DNA from: Tenggerimyces sp963762635
Lineage (GTDB): Bacteria > Actinomycetota > Actinomycetes > Propionibacteriales > Actinopolymorphaceae
Assembly: GCA_963762635.1 (NCBI GenBank)
Contig: CAVXLQ010000018.1
Coordinates: forward strand, 310,001-374,000
Length of the DNA stretch: 64,000 nt
Direction of reading: 5' to 3'
Shown in pieces: positions 1 to 8,167 of this stretch. Numbering within the stretch: the first letter of the stretch is position 1; every line of letters begins with the position of its first letter. The translations under genes were made by a program, and so were the position numbers. The notes beneath the pieces were generated by a model. The model was not told where the DNA came from. It was given only the letters and a program-made list of their open reading frames with translations, and made no database searches.

Positions 1-804
1 TTGCTCTTCGCGCAGTTGCTGTCGGGCGCGCTTGACCGCGGGGTGGACGGGCATGGGGATCGCCTTGAGAGCGGCGCGAACGGTCTTGAGCGTGAGCGTG
101 GTCGTGAAGTCCGTCGTGGGGAGGGCGGGAAAGCCGTACATGCGCCTGGCCCAGCCGGGCAGGCTGGCGAGCGCGAGGGCGATCAGCGCGGGGGTGCCGA
201 GCTTGAGGACGGCGAGGTTCTTGGGCAGCGGCGGGTTGAACGTGTTTCGCAAGGCCTGCTTGGCTTCGTCGCAGGCGTAGAGCTTCGGCCTCAGGCCGTC
301 GAAGTAGTCCTCGAGCTCGCCGCGTGACTTCGGCACACTGTCGTACGGGATGCCCACGACCTCGGCGGCGCGGCGTCCCTCGTTGACGTACTGGTCGGCG
401 TCCTTGTCGTTGTCGAGAATGCCGGAGCGGCGCGCGATGTCCACGTAGGAGTCGATCTCGCCGCAGTGCACCCAGAGCAGGCTGTCGACCTCGTCGAGCC
501 GGAACGTCTCACCGGTGTCCGGGTCATAGCCGGCGAGGCTCGCGTGAATCGACCGCACCCGGCTGGCGAGCCGCTCGACCTCGTCGGCGCTGCCGAACGT
601 GCGGACGGTCACGAACTCGGTCGTCCGGACGAACCTCGCCCACGCCTTCTTGCGATCGAACAGCGCGGAGTTCTGATACGTCCCGCGCATCACACGCGCG
701 TTGAGCGACTGGAGATAGAGAGCGCGGAAGCCCGCGACCCACAGGATCGGCTCGACGTGGACCCGCCAGGTGACCGATCGAGGTCCGAACAGGCCATCGT
801 CCAT
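1..804 (-). CDS. Oxygenase MpaB family protein (DUF2236), C-terminus cut by window edge
   Basis: Open for 268 codons from an ATG at 804 to the left edge with no stop, so the C-terminus lies outside the window. The N-terminus DDGLFGPRSVTWRVHVEP and the later RVRSIHASLAGYDPDTGE and LLWVHCGEIDS match the DUF2236/MpaB' family, heme oxygenase-like proteins related to rubber latex-clearing proteins; the His in SIH and WVH are the family's conserved histidines. Substrate unknown. An in-frame ATG at 840 would add 12 residues; I chose 804 because family members begin close to the DDG motif, though the GGAGGG upstream is somewhat distant. It lies 100 bp upstream of the end of the SDR gene, in the same direction. 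Confidence 0.85.
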   Translation of the reverse strand, partial: MDDGLFGPRSVTWRVHVEPILWVAGFRALYLQSLNARVMRGTYQNSALFDRKKAWARFVRTTEFVTVRTFGSADEVERLASRVRSIHASLAGYDPDTGETFRLDEVDSLLWVHCGEIDSYVDIARRSGILDNDKDADQYVNEGRRAAEVVGIPYDSVPKSRGELEDYFDGLRPKLYACDEAKQALRNTFNPPLPKNLAVLKLGTPALIALALASLPGWARRMYGFPALPTTDFTTTLTLKTVRAALKAIPMPVHPAVKRARQQLREEQ

Positions 805-907
805 GAGGTGAACGTACGCTGCCCTCCCTGGCGGGTCCATGGCCCGCGAGCGTCATGCTCGTCACGTTTGCCGCGGACGGCTTGAACAAGGCGGGGTGGG
901 CTGCGAT

Positions 908-1906
908 CTAGACGACGCCCTGCTCGATCAGGCTGCGGCCGCAGTCGAGGATGGTTTCGGTGGCGGGCCTGGGTTGCCAGTCCAGGACTCGCTTGGCCTT
1001 GTCGATGCTGTGCCGGTGGCGGCGGCCGAGGGACACGGTGATCTCGCGGAGCGAGGGGTCGAAGCGGGCGGCGATGCGGATGGCGAAGTCCGGCAGCTGC
1101 CGGGTCGGGATCTTGCGGCCGAGGCCGTCTCGCAGCGTCTGCGCCATCTCGCGCATCCACACGAACTCGCCCGTCCCCAGGAACCGTTCGCCCGCCGCCT
1201 CCGGTGCCGTCATCGCGCGGACGTGCAGGTCGGCGAGGTCGCGGACGTCGACGACTTCCAGCCCGATGCGGGGTACGCCGGGCATCCGGCCGGCCACCAT
1301 GCGCTGCACGATCGACACCGAGCCGATCGTGCTGGTGGCGAGGATCGGCCCGAAGACCGCACCGGGCAGCACGGTCGTGAGCTCCGTCGCGCCACCCTGG
1401 TCGCGGATGTAGGCCCACGCCGCGCGCTCGGCGGCGGTCTTCGAGCGCCGGTACGGGATCAGCGTCGGGTCCTCCGGGTCGGTCCAGAGCGTCTCGTCGG
1501 TCACGCCGTCGGTGTCGTACGACGACGGGCTCGCCGCGTTCGCCGCCGAGGTCATCACCACCCGCTTGACGCCGGCCGCGACCGCCGCGCGCAGCACCCG
1601 GAGCGTGCCTTCGCGGGCCGTCTCCACGATCGTGTCCGGGCCGTCGGTCTGGCTGATGCCCAGCGGCGAGGCGACGTGCAGCACGTAGTCGACGTCCTTC
1701 ATCGCGGCCGCCCAGCCGTCGTCGGAGGTGAGGTCGGCGACCGCGAAGCCGAGCCGGTCGCTGGCCCCGACCGCCTCCCGCACAGCGGCCTCCCGGCTGG
1801 TCGAACGGACGGTCGTCCGCACGTCGTACCCGCGCTCGAGCAGGGCCGCGATGCACCAACCCGCGACGTACCCGGTGCCTCCGGTGACCAGGACCAGCTC
1901 GTTCAT
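908..1906 (-). CDS. NAD(P)-dependent extended SDR / epimerase-like reductase
   Basis: 332 residues. A Rossmann fold opens the protein: VLVTGGTGYVAG (residues 5-16) is the extended-SDR dinucleotide motif, and PYRRSK (Tyr152, Lys156) is the YxxxK catalytic pair. The arrangement resembles dihydroflavonol-4-reductase/cinnamoyl-CoA-reductase-type and 3-beta-HSD-type reductases; the true substrate cannot be read. Start ATG at 1906 is preceded by GGAGGCGGCG; longer in-frame extensions would run through the divergent regulator and its operator, so I rejected them. The gene is divergent from a TetR regulator and shares with it an inverted-repeat operator, so it is probably that regulator's target. Confidence 0.88.
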   Translation of the reverse strand: MNELVLVTGGTGYVAGWCIAALLERGYDVRTTVRSTSREAAVREAVGASDRLGFAVADLTSDDGWAAAMKDVDYVLHVASPLGISQTDGPDTIVETAREGTLRVLRAAVAAGVKRVVMTSAANAASPSSYDTDGVTDETLWTDPEDPTLIPYRRSKTAAERAAWAYIRDQGGATELTTVLPGAVFGPILATSTIGSVSIVQRMVAGRMPGVPRIGLEVVDVRDLADLHVRAMTAPEAAGERFLGTGEFVWMREMAQTLRDGLGRKIPTRQLPDFAIRIAARFDPSLREITVSLGRRHRHSIDKAKRVLDWQPRPATETILDCGRSLIEQGVV

Positions 1907-1958
1907 CGCCGCCTCCGCGCCAGATGTCAGAATCCTGTGCCACCATAAGTGGAGGACC

Positions 1959-1999
1959 CTCCGGTAAGATCGAAACGTTACCGGAGACCCCTCCGGTTT
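1959..1999. promoter_or_regulatory. TetR operator candidate between SDR and TetR genes
   Basis: Perfect 9-bp inverted repeat CTCCGGTAA (1959-1967), 10-bp spacer, TTACCGGAG (1978-1986), followed by a third half-site CTCCGGTTT at 1991-1999. It occupies the divergent intergenic region between the SDR (start 1906) and the TetR regulator (start 2019), overlapping where both promoters must lie. Position and symmetry are seen directly; binding by the adjacent regulator is inference. Confidence 0.72.
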
Positions 2000-2018
2000 G
2001 CAAGGAAGGAGAACCACC

Positions 2019-2551
2019 GTGGCCCGCGCCGACGCCGTCCAGAACCGCGAACGCCTGCTCGCCGCCGCCCGCGAGGCGTTCGCGGAGTCGACCGAAGCGT
2101 CGCTCACCGCGGTCGCCAAGCAGGCCGGGGTGGGCATCGGCACGCTGTACCGGCACTTCCCGACCCGCGAGTCGCTGATCGTCGCGCTCTACCGGCACCA
2201 CATCGAGCGGCTGATCAAGCTCTCCCGGTGCTCCTCACCGAGCGGAAGCCGCTCGAGGCGCTGCGGGCCTGGTGCGCGGAGGTCGCGCGCTACGGGCGGA
2301 TGAAGTACGGCGCGGCCGAGGTCATCCACGCGGCGGTGAACGACGCGGAGTACTACGGACCGTTCGTCGACGCGATCCGCCAGCTGCTCGAAGCCGGCGC
2401 CGACCAAGGGACGCTGAAGAGAGGCGTCGACCCCGAGGACGTCCTCCTCCAGCTCAGCGTGCTCTGGCGACTCGACCCCGCGAACGACGGCGAAGCGCGG
2501 GCGGCACGGATCGTCGAGCTGATCATCGACGGACTCCGCGCGCGGTCCTAG
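2019..2551 (+). pseudogene. TetR family transcriptional regulator, frameshifted
   Basis: GTG start at 2019 with a strong AAGGAAGGAG ribosome site. The N-terminal half carries a canonical TetR helix-turn-helix (LTAVAKQAGVGIGTLYRHF). After HIERLIKL near 2220-2225 the frame slips by -1 and continues as PVLLTERKPLEALRAW to a stop at 2551, giving a normal-length ligand domain (about 178 residues in total). As written, translation stops at 2303, about 95 residues in. One missing base at about 2222 explains it. Since two similar single-base breaks lie within the next kilobase, a sequence error is as likely as a real mutation. Probable job: repressor of the divergent SDR gene. Confidence 0.8.
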
Positions 2552-2713
2552 AGCGGCTGCACGAGCTGGATCACCTGTGGGTTCCGGACATGCGACCGAC
2601 CCAATGTCCGGAGCCGGTCGGCACTCGTCACTGCTGGCCATCCGCCCGTTGCCATTCCCTCATCTGTTGGGGCAATCGTGGCCCGCGAGCCGAATCTCCC
2701 GCGGAGGTGCACT

Positions 2714-4418
2714 TTGTCCCAGCCCACGCCACCCCAGCCCACATCGGCGCTTGGCCGTCGTACGTTCGTCGTCGGCGGCCTCGCCGCCGGCTCTCTGCTC
2801 GCCTTGCCTGAGCTCGCCAACGCCAGCGCGAGCGCGGCCAAGCCCAGCTACCTGCGCCAGAACCCGTTCACGCTCGGCGTCGCGTCCGGCGACCCCAGCC
2901 CCGACGGCGTCGTCCTCTGGACCCGCCTCGCCCCACGCCGCTCGCCGAGGACGGGCTCGGCGGCATGCCGAACGAGGCCGTGCCGGTCCGCTGGCAGCTC
3001 GCGAAGGACGAGCGGTTCCGCCACGTCGTTCGCCAGGGCACGGCGATCGCCCGCCCCGAGCACGGCCACACCGTGCACGTCGAGCTGTCCCACCTGCAGG
3101 ACGACCGCGAGTACTGGTACCGGTTCCGCGTCGGCCCGTACGTCACGGCACCGCTCGCACCAGGACCGCGCCGCACCCGAACGGCTGGGGCAGCAAGCTC
3201 GAGATGAGCTTCGTGTCCTGCAGCCAGTACGAGCATGGCCTGTTCACCGCATACGGCGCGCTCGCCGCCGACGAGCCCGACCTGATCCTGCACCTGGGCG
3301 ACTACCAGTACGAGTACACGAAGGGGGCCTACGTCGCGCCCGGTGGGAACGTGCGCGACCACGAGGGCCCCGAGACGATCACGCTGGAGACGTACCGGCA
3401 GCGGCACGCCCAGTACAAGACCGACCCGCACCTGCAGGCGGCACACGCGATCGCGCCGTGGCTGGTGGTGTTCGACGACCACGAGGTCGAGAACAACTGG
3501 GCCGACGAGACGCCCGAAGCGGGCTCGCAGACGCCCGCCGGCGAGGCGTTCCTGACCCGGCGCGCGGCCGCGTTCAAGGCCTACTACGAGAACATGCCGC
3601 TGCGTCGTACGTCGATCCCGCGCGGCATCGACCTGCAGCTGTACCGGCGGATCCGCTGGGGCAAGCTGGCCAACTTCCACATGCTCGACACCCGGCAGTA
3701 CCGCGACGACCAGGGCTGCGACGACGGCTACAAGGACTGCCCGGCGGCGATCGACCCGGCGCGCTCGATCACCGGCGGCGAGCAGGAGGAGTGGCTGATC
3801 GACGGTTTCCACGGTTCGCGAGCGCGGTGGGACGTGATCGGGCAGCAGGTGTTCTTCGCGCAGCGCGACAACAACGCGGGTCCGGTGAAGGTGACGAGCA
3901 TGGACTCGTGGGACGGATACGTGGCGTCGCGGTCGCGGATCACGCAGGGCTGGATCGACGCCGACGTCCGAAACCCGGTCGTGCTGACCGGCGACGTCCA
4001 TGCGCACTGGGCGTCGGAGCTGAAGTCCGACTACGACGACCCGACGGGTCCCTCCGTGGGCACGGAGCTGGTGTGCTCGTCGATCACGTCCGGGGGAGAC
4101 GGCGGCGACTCCAACCCAGCCGACCACCCGTTCCTGCAGATCAACCCGCACCTAAAGTTCTACAACAACCTGCGCGGGTACGTACGGACGACGATCTCGC
4201 GCGACGAGCTGCGGGCAGATTTCCGCTGCCTGCCGACCGTCCGCACCGAGGGCGTGCCGGCGTTCACTCGTCGTTCGTACGTGATCGAGGACGGCGACCG
4301 GACGCTGCACCAGGTGGACGACAAGCCACCGGCCGCCCCCGCCGCCGCGGCGCGGGCCGGCGCGGACGCGCAGGCGACCATCGACGCGACGGTGGCCTGG
4401 GAGACCGCGCGCCCGTGA
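2714..4418 (+). pseudogene. phoD: PhoD-type alkaline phosphatase, Tat-exported, two frameshifts
   Basis: Metallophosphatase of the PhoD family, normally exported by Tat to release phosphate from phosphodiesters and monoesters. TTG start at 2714 follows GGAGGTGCAC; the twin-arginine signal is GRRTFVVGGLAAGSLLAL. Core motifs are intact: FVSCSQYEHG, LHLGDYQYEY, FDDHEVENNW and LTGDVHAHWASEL (metal and phosphate ligands). The reading frame breaks twice: near 2931-2940 (RLAP to PLAEDGLGGMP) and near 3145-3165 (VGPYVT to RTRTAPHPNGW), each consistent with one missing base. The three pieces together match a full-length PhoD of about 568 residues. Either a decayed gene or consensus errors; the rest of the frame shows no decay. 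Confidence 0.85.
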
Positions 4419-4452
4419 CCTCCTGCTAAGGGTGAGTCCGGGCCCACCGAGC

Positions 4453-6144
4453 TTACGGGCCCGGGCTCACCGCGTCGGCGGCGGCGACCAGCAAGGCCTT
4501 GCTCTGTTGGGCGATGAAGGCGGGATCGGTGCTGTAGACGTCGAACGACTCCACCAGGGAACGCGCCAGGTCGTGCGCCGCGGCGGGGTCGCGCTCCCCC
4601 AGGATCCTCAGCAGCTCGTAGTCCTCGTGGCCGTCTCGCGTCGCGATGCCGCGCACCGAGCTGCGCACCGTGTTGTGCGCGGGGTCGGGGTAGACGATGT
4701 AGCCGTCGCCGGGCCGGGACTCGCCGCCGCCGGTTCCGGTGTAGCCGGACTCGGCCCAGGCGTTGTAGCCCCAGTGGAAGAAGCCGGTGATCCCGAAGCG
4801 GTAGTTGCCCCACGCGGTCAGCTTCGCCGTATACGACTCCTGCGTGGTCATCCGGTCCAACCAGCCGTCCGCGGGATCGGAGCACCAGCCGCAGGTGTAG
4901 CTCCAGACCTGCTCGCCGAGCTCCTGCCGGGTCGCGTACCAGCCGTCCGCGTCCTCGAACTCCTGCACGCTCGGGATCCAGATGTCGACGCTGCCCACAT
5001 AGTCCGTCGAGCGGCCGTTGATCGCGTCCTGGATCGTGGAGATCGGGCCGAAGTACGAGCGGTACGTCGCGACCGTAGCCGCGTAGTTGTCCGGGTTCGA
5101 CGGCTCGTCGCTGATCGTCTGGTACCACATCGCGGTCCAGCCCTTGGCGTCCAAATGTGCTTTGAGCGCTGGGATGTACGCGTTCAGCCACCTGTTCGCG
5201 GCCACCGAGCCGACGGCGGCTTGTGCGACTCTCCCACTGCTGTTGATGATCCAGACACTGTCGGTTCCGCCGGGCCCGGCGTTGAGCAGCGGGTTGCCGC
5301 GGAACGTGGTGACGGCGCCGTGGGCGAGGAAGCGTTCGATGAACTGGTCGAAGCGGCTCCAGTCGAACGTGTAACGCCCGTTGACCAATCTGCTTCCGCC
5401 GTCCAGAACGAGGTCGATCGAGACGTGGAGTTGGTTGTGGCGTTGGGCCTTCATCTCCTCGGCGAGGTTGTCGATCAGCGTCCACCACTGCGGGGAGTAG
5501 CGGGTGTAGCCGTACTGCGTCTCGAGGTCGTCGTCGATGATGTCGCCGTTGGCGTCGGCGTAGTCGTTGAAGAACACGTTCCACGTGCCGGAGACGTACG
5601 TGCTCTGCGCGGGGTCGGGGATCTCGACCGCGTACACGGTGAGGTGGATCGGCACGACCTGGTCGCCGGCCGTGGTGCGCACGGTGGCTGAGCCGGTGTA
5701 CGTGCCGGCGGCTTGGCCGCGTGGGACGTTCACTGTGAGCCAGAGGCCCTGGGTTCTGTTCGCGCTCACCGCGACCGTCGGGTCGTTGCCGAGCGGGTCC
5801 GGGTGGCCGACGCCGTCGCCGGCGGCGTCGTAGTACTGCTGCAGCTTGTAGCCGAGGTTGCCGAGGGCGAGCGTCGCCGGCCCCACCAGGTCGGTGAACG
5901 TGACGCCGGTGATCGTGAACGCCGCCGTATGCCTGAGCAGCACCTGCGCCGACTGGCGCTCGTTCCGCGCGGCGTCCCACGTGATCGAGGTGGGCGCGCC
6001 CGCCGGACGGGCCGTGGTCTGGAAGACCTTGGCGAACGGGTTCGCGGTCCACACCACCGGTCCCGCCGCGTACGCCGGGCCGCCCGAGGCGACGACCGAG
6101 ACCAGCACGATCCCCGCGATCCACGCTGCCGTTGCCCGTCGCAT
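4453..6144 (-). CDS. Secreted DUF4091 domain protein (putative glycoside hydrolase)
   Basis: 563 residues with a Sec signal peptide (AGIVLVSVVASGGPAYA, cleavage near residue 26). A beta-rich N-terminal region is followed by a TIM-barrel-like middle containing TISDEPSNPDNY, and a C-terminal DUF4091 signature (RGIATRDGHEDYELLRIL). DUF4091 proteins are associated with glycoside hydrolase folds; the acidic DEPS motif is a candidate active site, but no activity is assigned here. Start ATG is preceded by GGGGAGG. It is 129 bp downstream of dusB, past that gene's terminator, so it has its own promoter. A second DUF4091 protein is encoded at 61213-63021; the two are diverged, not a recent duplication. 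Confidence 0.8.
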   Translation of the reverse strand: MRRATAAWIAGIVLVSVVASGGPAYAAGPVVWTANPFAKVFQTTARPAGAPTSITWDAARNERQSAQVLLRHTAAFTITGVTFTDLVGPATLALGNLGYKLQQYYDAAGDGVGHPDPLGNDPTVAVSANRTQGLWLTVNVPRGQAAGTYTGSATVRTTAGDQVVPIHLTVYAVEIPDPAQSTYVSGTWNVFFNDYADANGDIIDDDLETQYGYTRYSPQWWTLIDNLAEEMKAQRHNQLHVSIDLVLDGGSRLVNGRYTFDWSRFDQFIERFLAHGAVTTFRGNPLLNAGPGGTDSVWIINSSGRVAQAAVGSVAANRWLNAYIPALKAHLDAKGWTAMWYQTISDEPSNPDNYAATVATYRSYFGPISTIQDAINGRSTDYVGSVDIWIPSVQEFEDADGWYATRQELGEQVWSYTCGWCSDPADGWLDRMTTQESYTAKLTAWGNYRFGITGFFHWGYNAWAESGYTGTGGGESRPGDGYIVYPDPAHNTVRSSVRGIATRDGHEDYELLRILGERDPAAAHDLARSLVESFDVYSTDPAFIAQQSKALLVAAADAVSPGP

Positions 6145-6176
6145 GACGCCTCCCCACGATTTAACTGGTCTCCATC

Positions 6177-6207
6177 ATTATTAGGTCGAGAATCGACCAG
6201 GAGACAA
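6177..6207 (-). promoter_or_regulatory. Putative promoter of the DUF4091 gene
   Basis: On the minus strand, TTGTCT (6207-6202), an 18-bp spacer and TAATAA(T) (ending near 6177) resemble a -35/-10 pair, 33 bp or more upstream of the ATG at 6144. It is unusually AT-rich for this sequence and lies after the dusB terminator. The call rests on pattern only. Confidence 0.4.
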
Positions 6208-6262
6208 CGGCCAAGCGGTGGTCACTTGTGGCCAAGTGCGGTTTTAAGGTCAGGGTCCAGAC

Positions 6263-6282
6263 AAAAAGGCGGCCTAGCCGCC
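6263..6282 (-). terminator. Intrinsic terminator containing the dusB stop codon
   Basis: Minus-strand GGCGGC-TAG-GCCGCC followed by TTTTT. The loop is the UAG stop codon of dusB, so stop and terminator are superimposed. A classical stem plus U-tract is rare in this window. Confidence 0.78.
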
Positions 6283-7425
6283 GGAGATCCCCAGCTCGGC
6301 CGCGGACAGCTCGTCGTTCGTGCCGTCGGTGTCGTCGAGCCAGCCGTACGGCAACGTCACCGGCCGCGGCGAGCCCTGGCGGCCGCGCGGCTGGCCGAGC
6401 TCGTGCGCCGGGAACGGCTCGTTAGGGTCCAACTCCGCGAGCAGCCGGTCGAGCTCGGCGAGCGAGGAGAGCATGCCGAGGTCGGTCCGTACGCGGGTGC
6501 CGACCGAGAAGCCCTTGAGGTACCAGGCGACGTGCTTGCGGAACTCCCGGCAGGCGCGGTCCTCGCCGTCGTACGACGCGAGCAGCTCGACGTGCCGGCG
6601 CATCATCACCGCGACCTCGCCGAGCGTCGGCAGCGGTGGTGGCTCCTTGCCGGCGAACGCGGCGGCCAGATCGCGAAACAGCCAAGGCCTTCCGAGACAA
6701 CCGCGACCGATCACGACGCCGGCGGAACCCGTGGTTGACACCATCCGCAGCGCGTCGGACGCCTCCCAGATGTCGCCGTTGCCTAGCACGGGAATCGAGA
6801 CATGCTCGACCAGGTTGGCGATTGCCGACCAGTCCGCTGTGCCGGAGTAGTGCTGCACCGCGGTCCGTCCGTGCAGCGCGATCGCCGCGGCGCCGGACTC
6901 CTCCGCGATCCGACCCGCGTCGAGATAGGTCAGCTTGTCGTCGTCGAGTCCCTTCCGGGTCTTCATCGTGACCGGCACCCCGTACGGTGCGGCCGCCTCG
7001 ACCGCCGCGGACAGGATGCGGCCGAGCAGCACGCGCTTCCACGGCAGCGCCGCTCCCCCGCCGCGCCGGGTGACCTTGGGCACGGGGCAGCCGAAGTTCA
7101 GGTCGACGTGCCGGACGCCGTACTCCTCGCACAGGATCGCGGTCGCCTTGCCCACGTACGTGGGATCGACGCCGTACAGCTGCACCGACCGGACGGTCTC
7201 GCCGGGCGAGAACACCAGCATGTCCCGCGTCTTCTCGTCGCCTTCGACGAGGCCGCGGGAGGTGATCATCTCGCAGACGTACAGCCCCGCGCCCTGCTCG
7301 AGGCAGAGCTCGCGGAACGCCGCGTTCGTGACGCCGGCCATCGGCGCGAGCACGACGGGCGGGTCGACGGTCAGCGGACCGATCCGGAGCGGGGTGGCGG
7401 GCACGTGATCGATGGTACGGGTCAC
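6274..7425 (-). CDS. dusB: tRNA-dihydrouridine synthase (DusB/NifR3 type)
   Basis: 383 residues; FMN-dependent reduction of uridine to dihydrouridine in tRNA. The N-terminal TIM barrel shows PPVVLAPMAGVTN (FMN phosphate side) and LNFGCPVPKVTRRGGGAAL with catalytic Cys113; the ALHGRTAVQHYSG and GNGDIW motifs are also family-typical. The C-terminal helical RNA-binding domain runs from about residue 260 to the end. The GTG at 7425 overlaps the upstream gene's stop (GTGA), suggesting coupling; an in-frame GTG at 7404 is the alternative start. The same-strand run glyS, secreted protein, dusB looks like one operon, ended by the terminator at the dusB stop. Confidence 0.93.
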   Translation of the reverse strand: MTRTIDHVPATPLRIGPLTVDPPVVLAPMAGVTNAAFRELCLEQGAGLYVCEMITSRGLVEGDEKTRDMLVFSPGETVRSVQLYGVDPTYVGKATAILCEEYGVRHVDLNFGCPVPKVTRRGGGAALPWKRVLLGRILSAAVEAAAPYGVPVTMKTRKGLDDDKLTYLDAGRIAEESGAAAIALHGRTAVQHYSGTADWSAIANLVEHVSIPVLGNGDIWEASDALRMVSTTGSAGVVIGRGCLGRPWLFRDLAAAFAGKEPPPLPTLGEVAVMMRRHVELLASYDGEDRACREFRKHVAWYLKGFSVGTRVRTDLGMLSSLAELDRLLAELDPNEPFPAHELGQPRGRQGSPRPVTLPYGWLDDTDGTNDELSAAELGISGG

Positions 7426-8159
7426 TTGGCGGGCTGGAAGATCAGCGAGCCGTCGTTGAGCAGCTCGCCGAGGTAGGTCGTGTCCGTTCCGGTGACGTCG
7501 GTGACCGTGCAGGAGAGGCCGTCGTTCTTGCCGACCTTGACCAGCTTCAGCTCCTCCATCGAGCAGACCACCTTGGCCGGCTTGTAGGACTGGCGGGTGA
7601 GCTCGTGCAGCGCCTTCGGCTTGGAGACGGGGAGGTACGTCGCGTTCCACTTGAGCTTGACGGACTCGGTGCCGACGGTCGCGTCGATCTCGTACCGCAC
7701 GGTGATCCCGCCGGTGAGCATGACGTCACAGGCGAACGCGTGCTCGCCGCGCTCGGCGAGCTTGCTCTCGGAGATGTCGCAGTCGGTCTTGGCCTTCTTG
7801 TCGTACACGCCGAGGGAGTTCCATGCGATCTGGCGCAGGCTGTAGTCCAGCCGGGTCAGCTCGGGAGTGTCGTCCGCCGGAGCCTTCGGGACCTTGGGAT
7901 TGGGGTACGCCTTCGTCGGCTGCTTCAACGCGGGCAGCGTGACGGGCTTGCTCGGCGACGGTGGCGGCGACGGGTCGCTCGACTTCGTCGGCGGATCCTG
8001 CGTCTTCGGCTCCGGCGCCTTGTCGTTCTGGCTGGAGTTCGTCGAATGCGCCACGAGCAGCGTCGAGTCGAACGCGCCCAGACCGGCGGCGACCGCGACG
8101 CCGAGCGTCCCGGCCGCGGCTATCGCGGTCAGGAGGCGCAGTGGTGCGGTGGGTTTCAT
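7422..8159 (-). CDS. Secreted/anchored protein with two DUF4333-like repeats
   Basis: 245 residues. An N-terminal hydrophobic segment (about residues 8-28) acts as signal or anchor, followed by a Pro/Ser/Lys-rich linker (about 40-95) and two similar extracytoplasmic repeats, each with a Cys-x(n)-Cys pair (TDCDISESKLAERGEHAFAC and VVCSMEELKLVKVGKNDGLSC). The pattern matches DUF4333-type actinobacterial secreted domains. Function unknown. It sits between glyS and dusB, 8 bp after glyS and overlapping dusB by GTGA, so it is co-transcribed with tRNA genes it has no obvious link to. Confidence 0.7.
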   Translation of the reverse strand: MKPTAPLRLLTAIAAAGTLGVAVAAGLGAFDSTLLVAHSTNSSQNDKAPEPKTQDPPTKSSDPSPPPSPSKPVTLPALKQPTKAYPNPKVPKAPADDTPELTRLDYSLRQIAWNSLGVYDKKAKTDCDISESKLAERGEHAFACDVMLTGGITVRYEIDATVGTESVKLKWNATYLPVSKPKALHELTRQSYKPAKVVCSMEELKLVKVGKNDGLSCTVTDVTGTDTTYLGELLNDGSLIFQPAK

Positions 8160-8167
8160 TCGCGACC

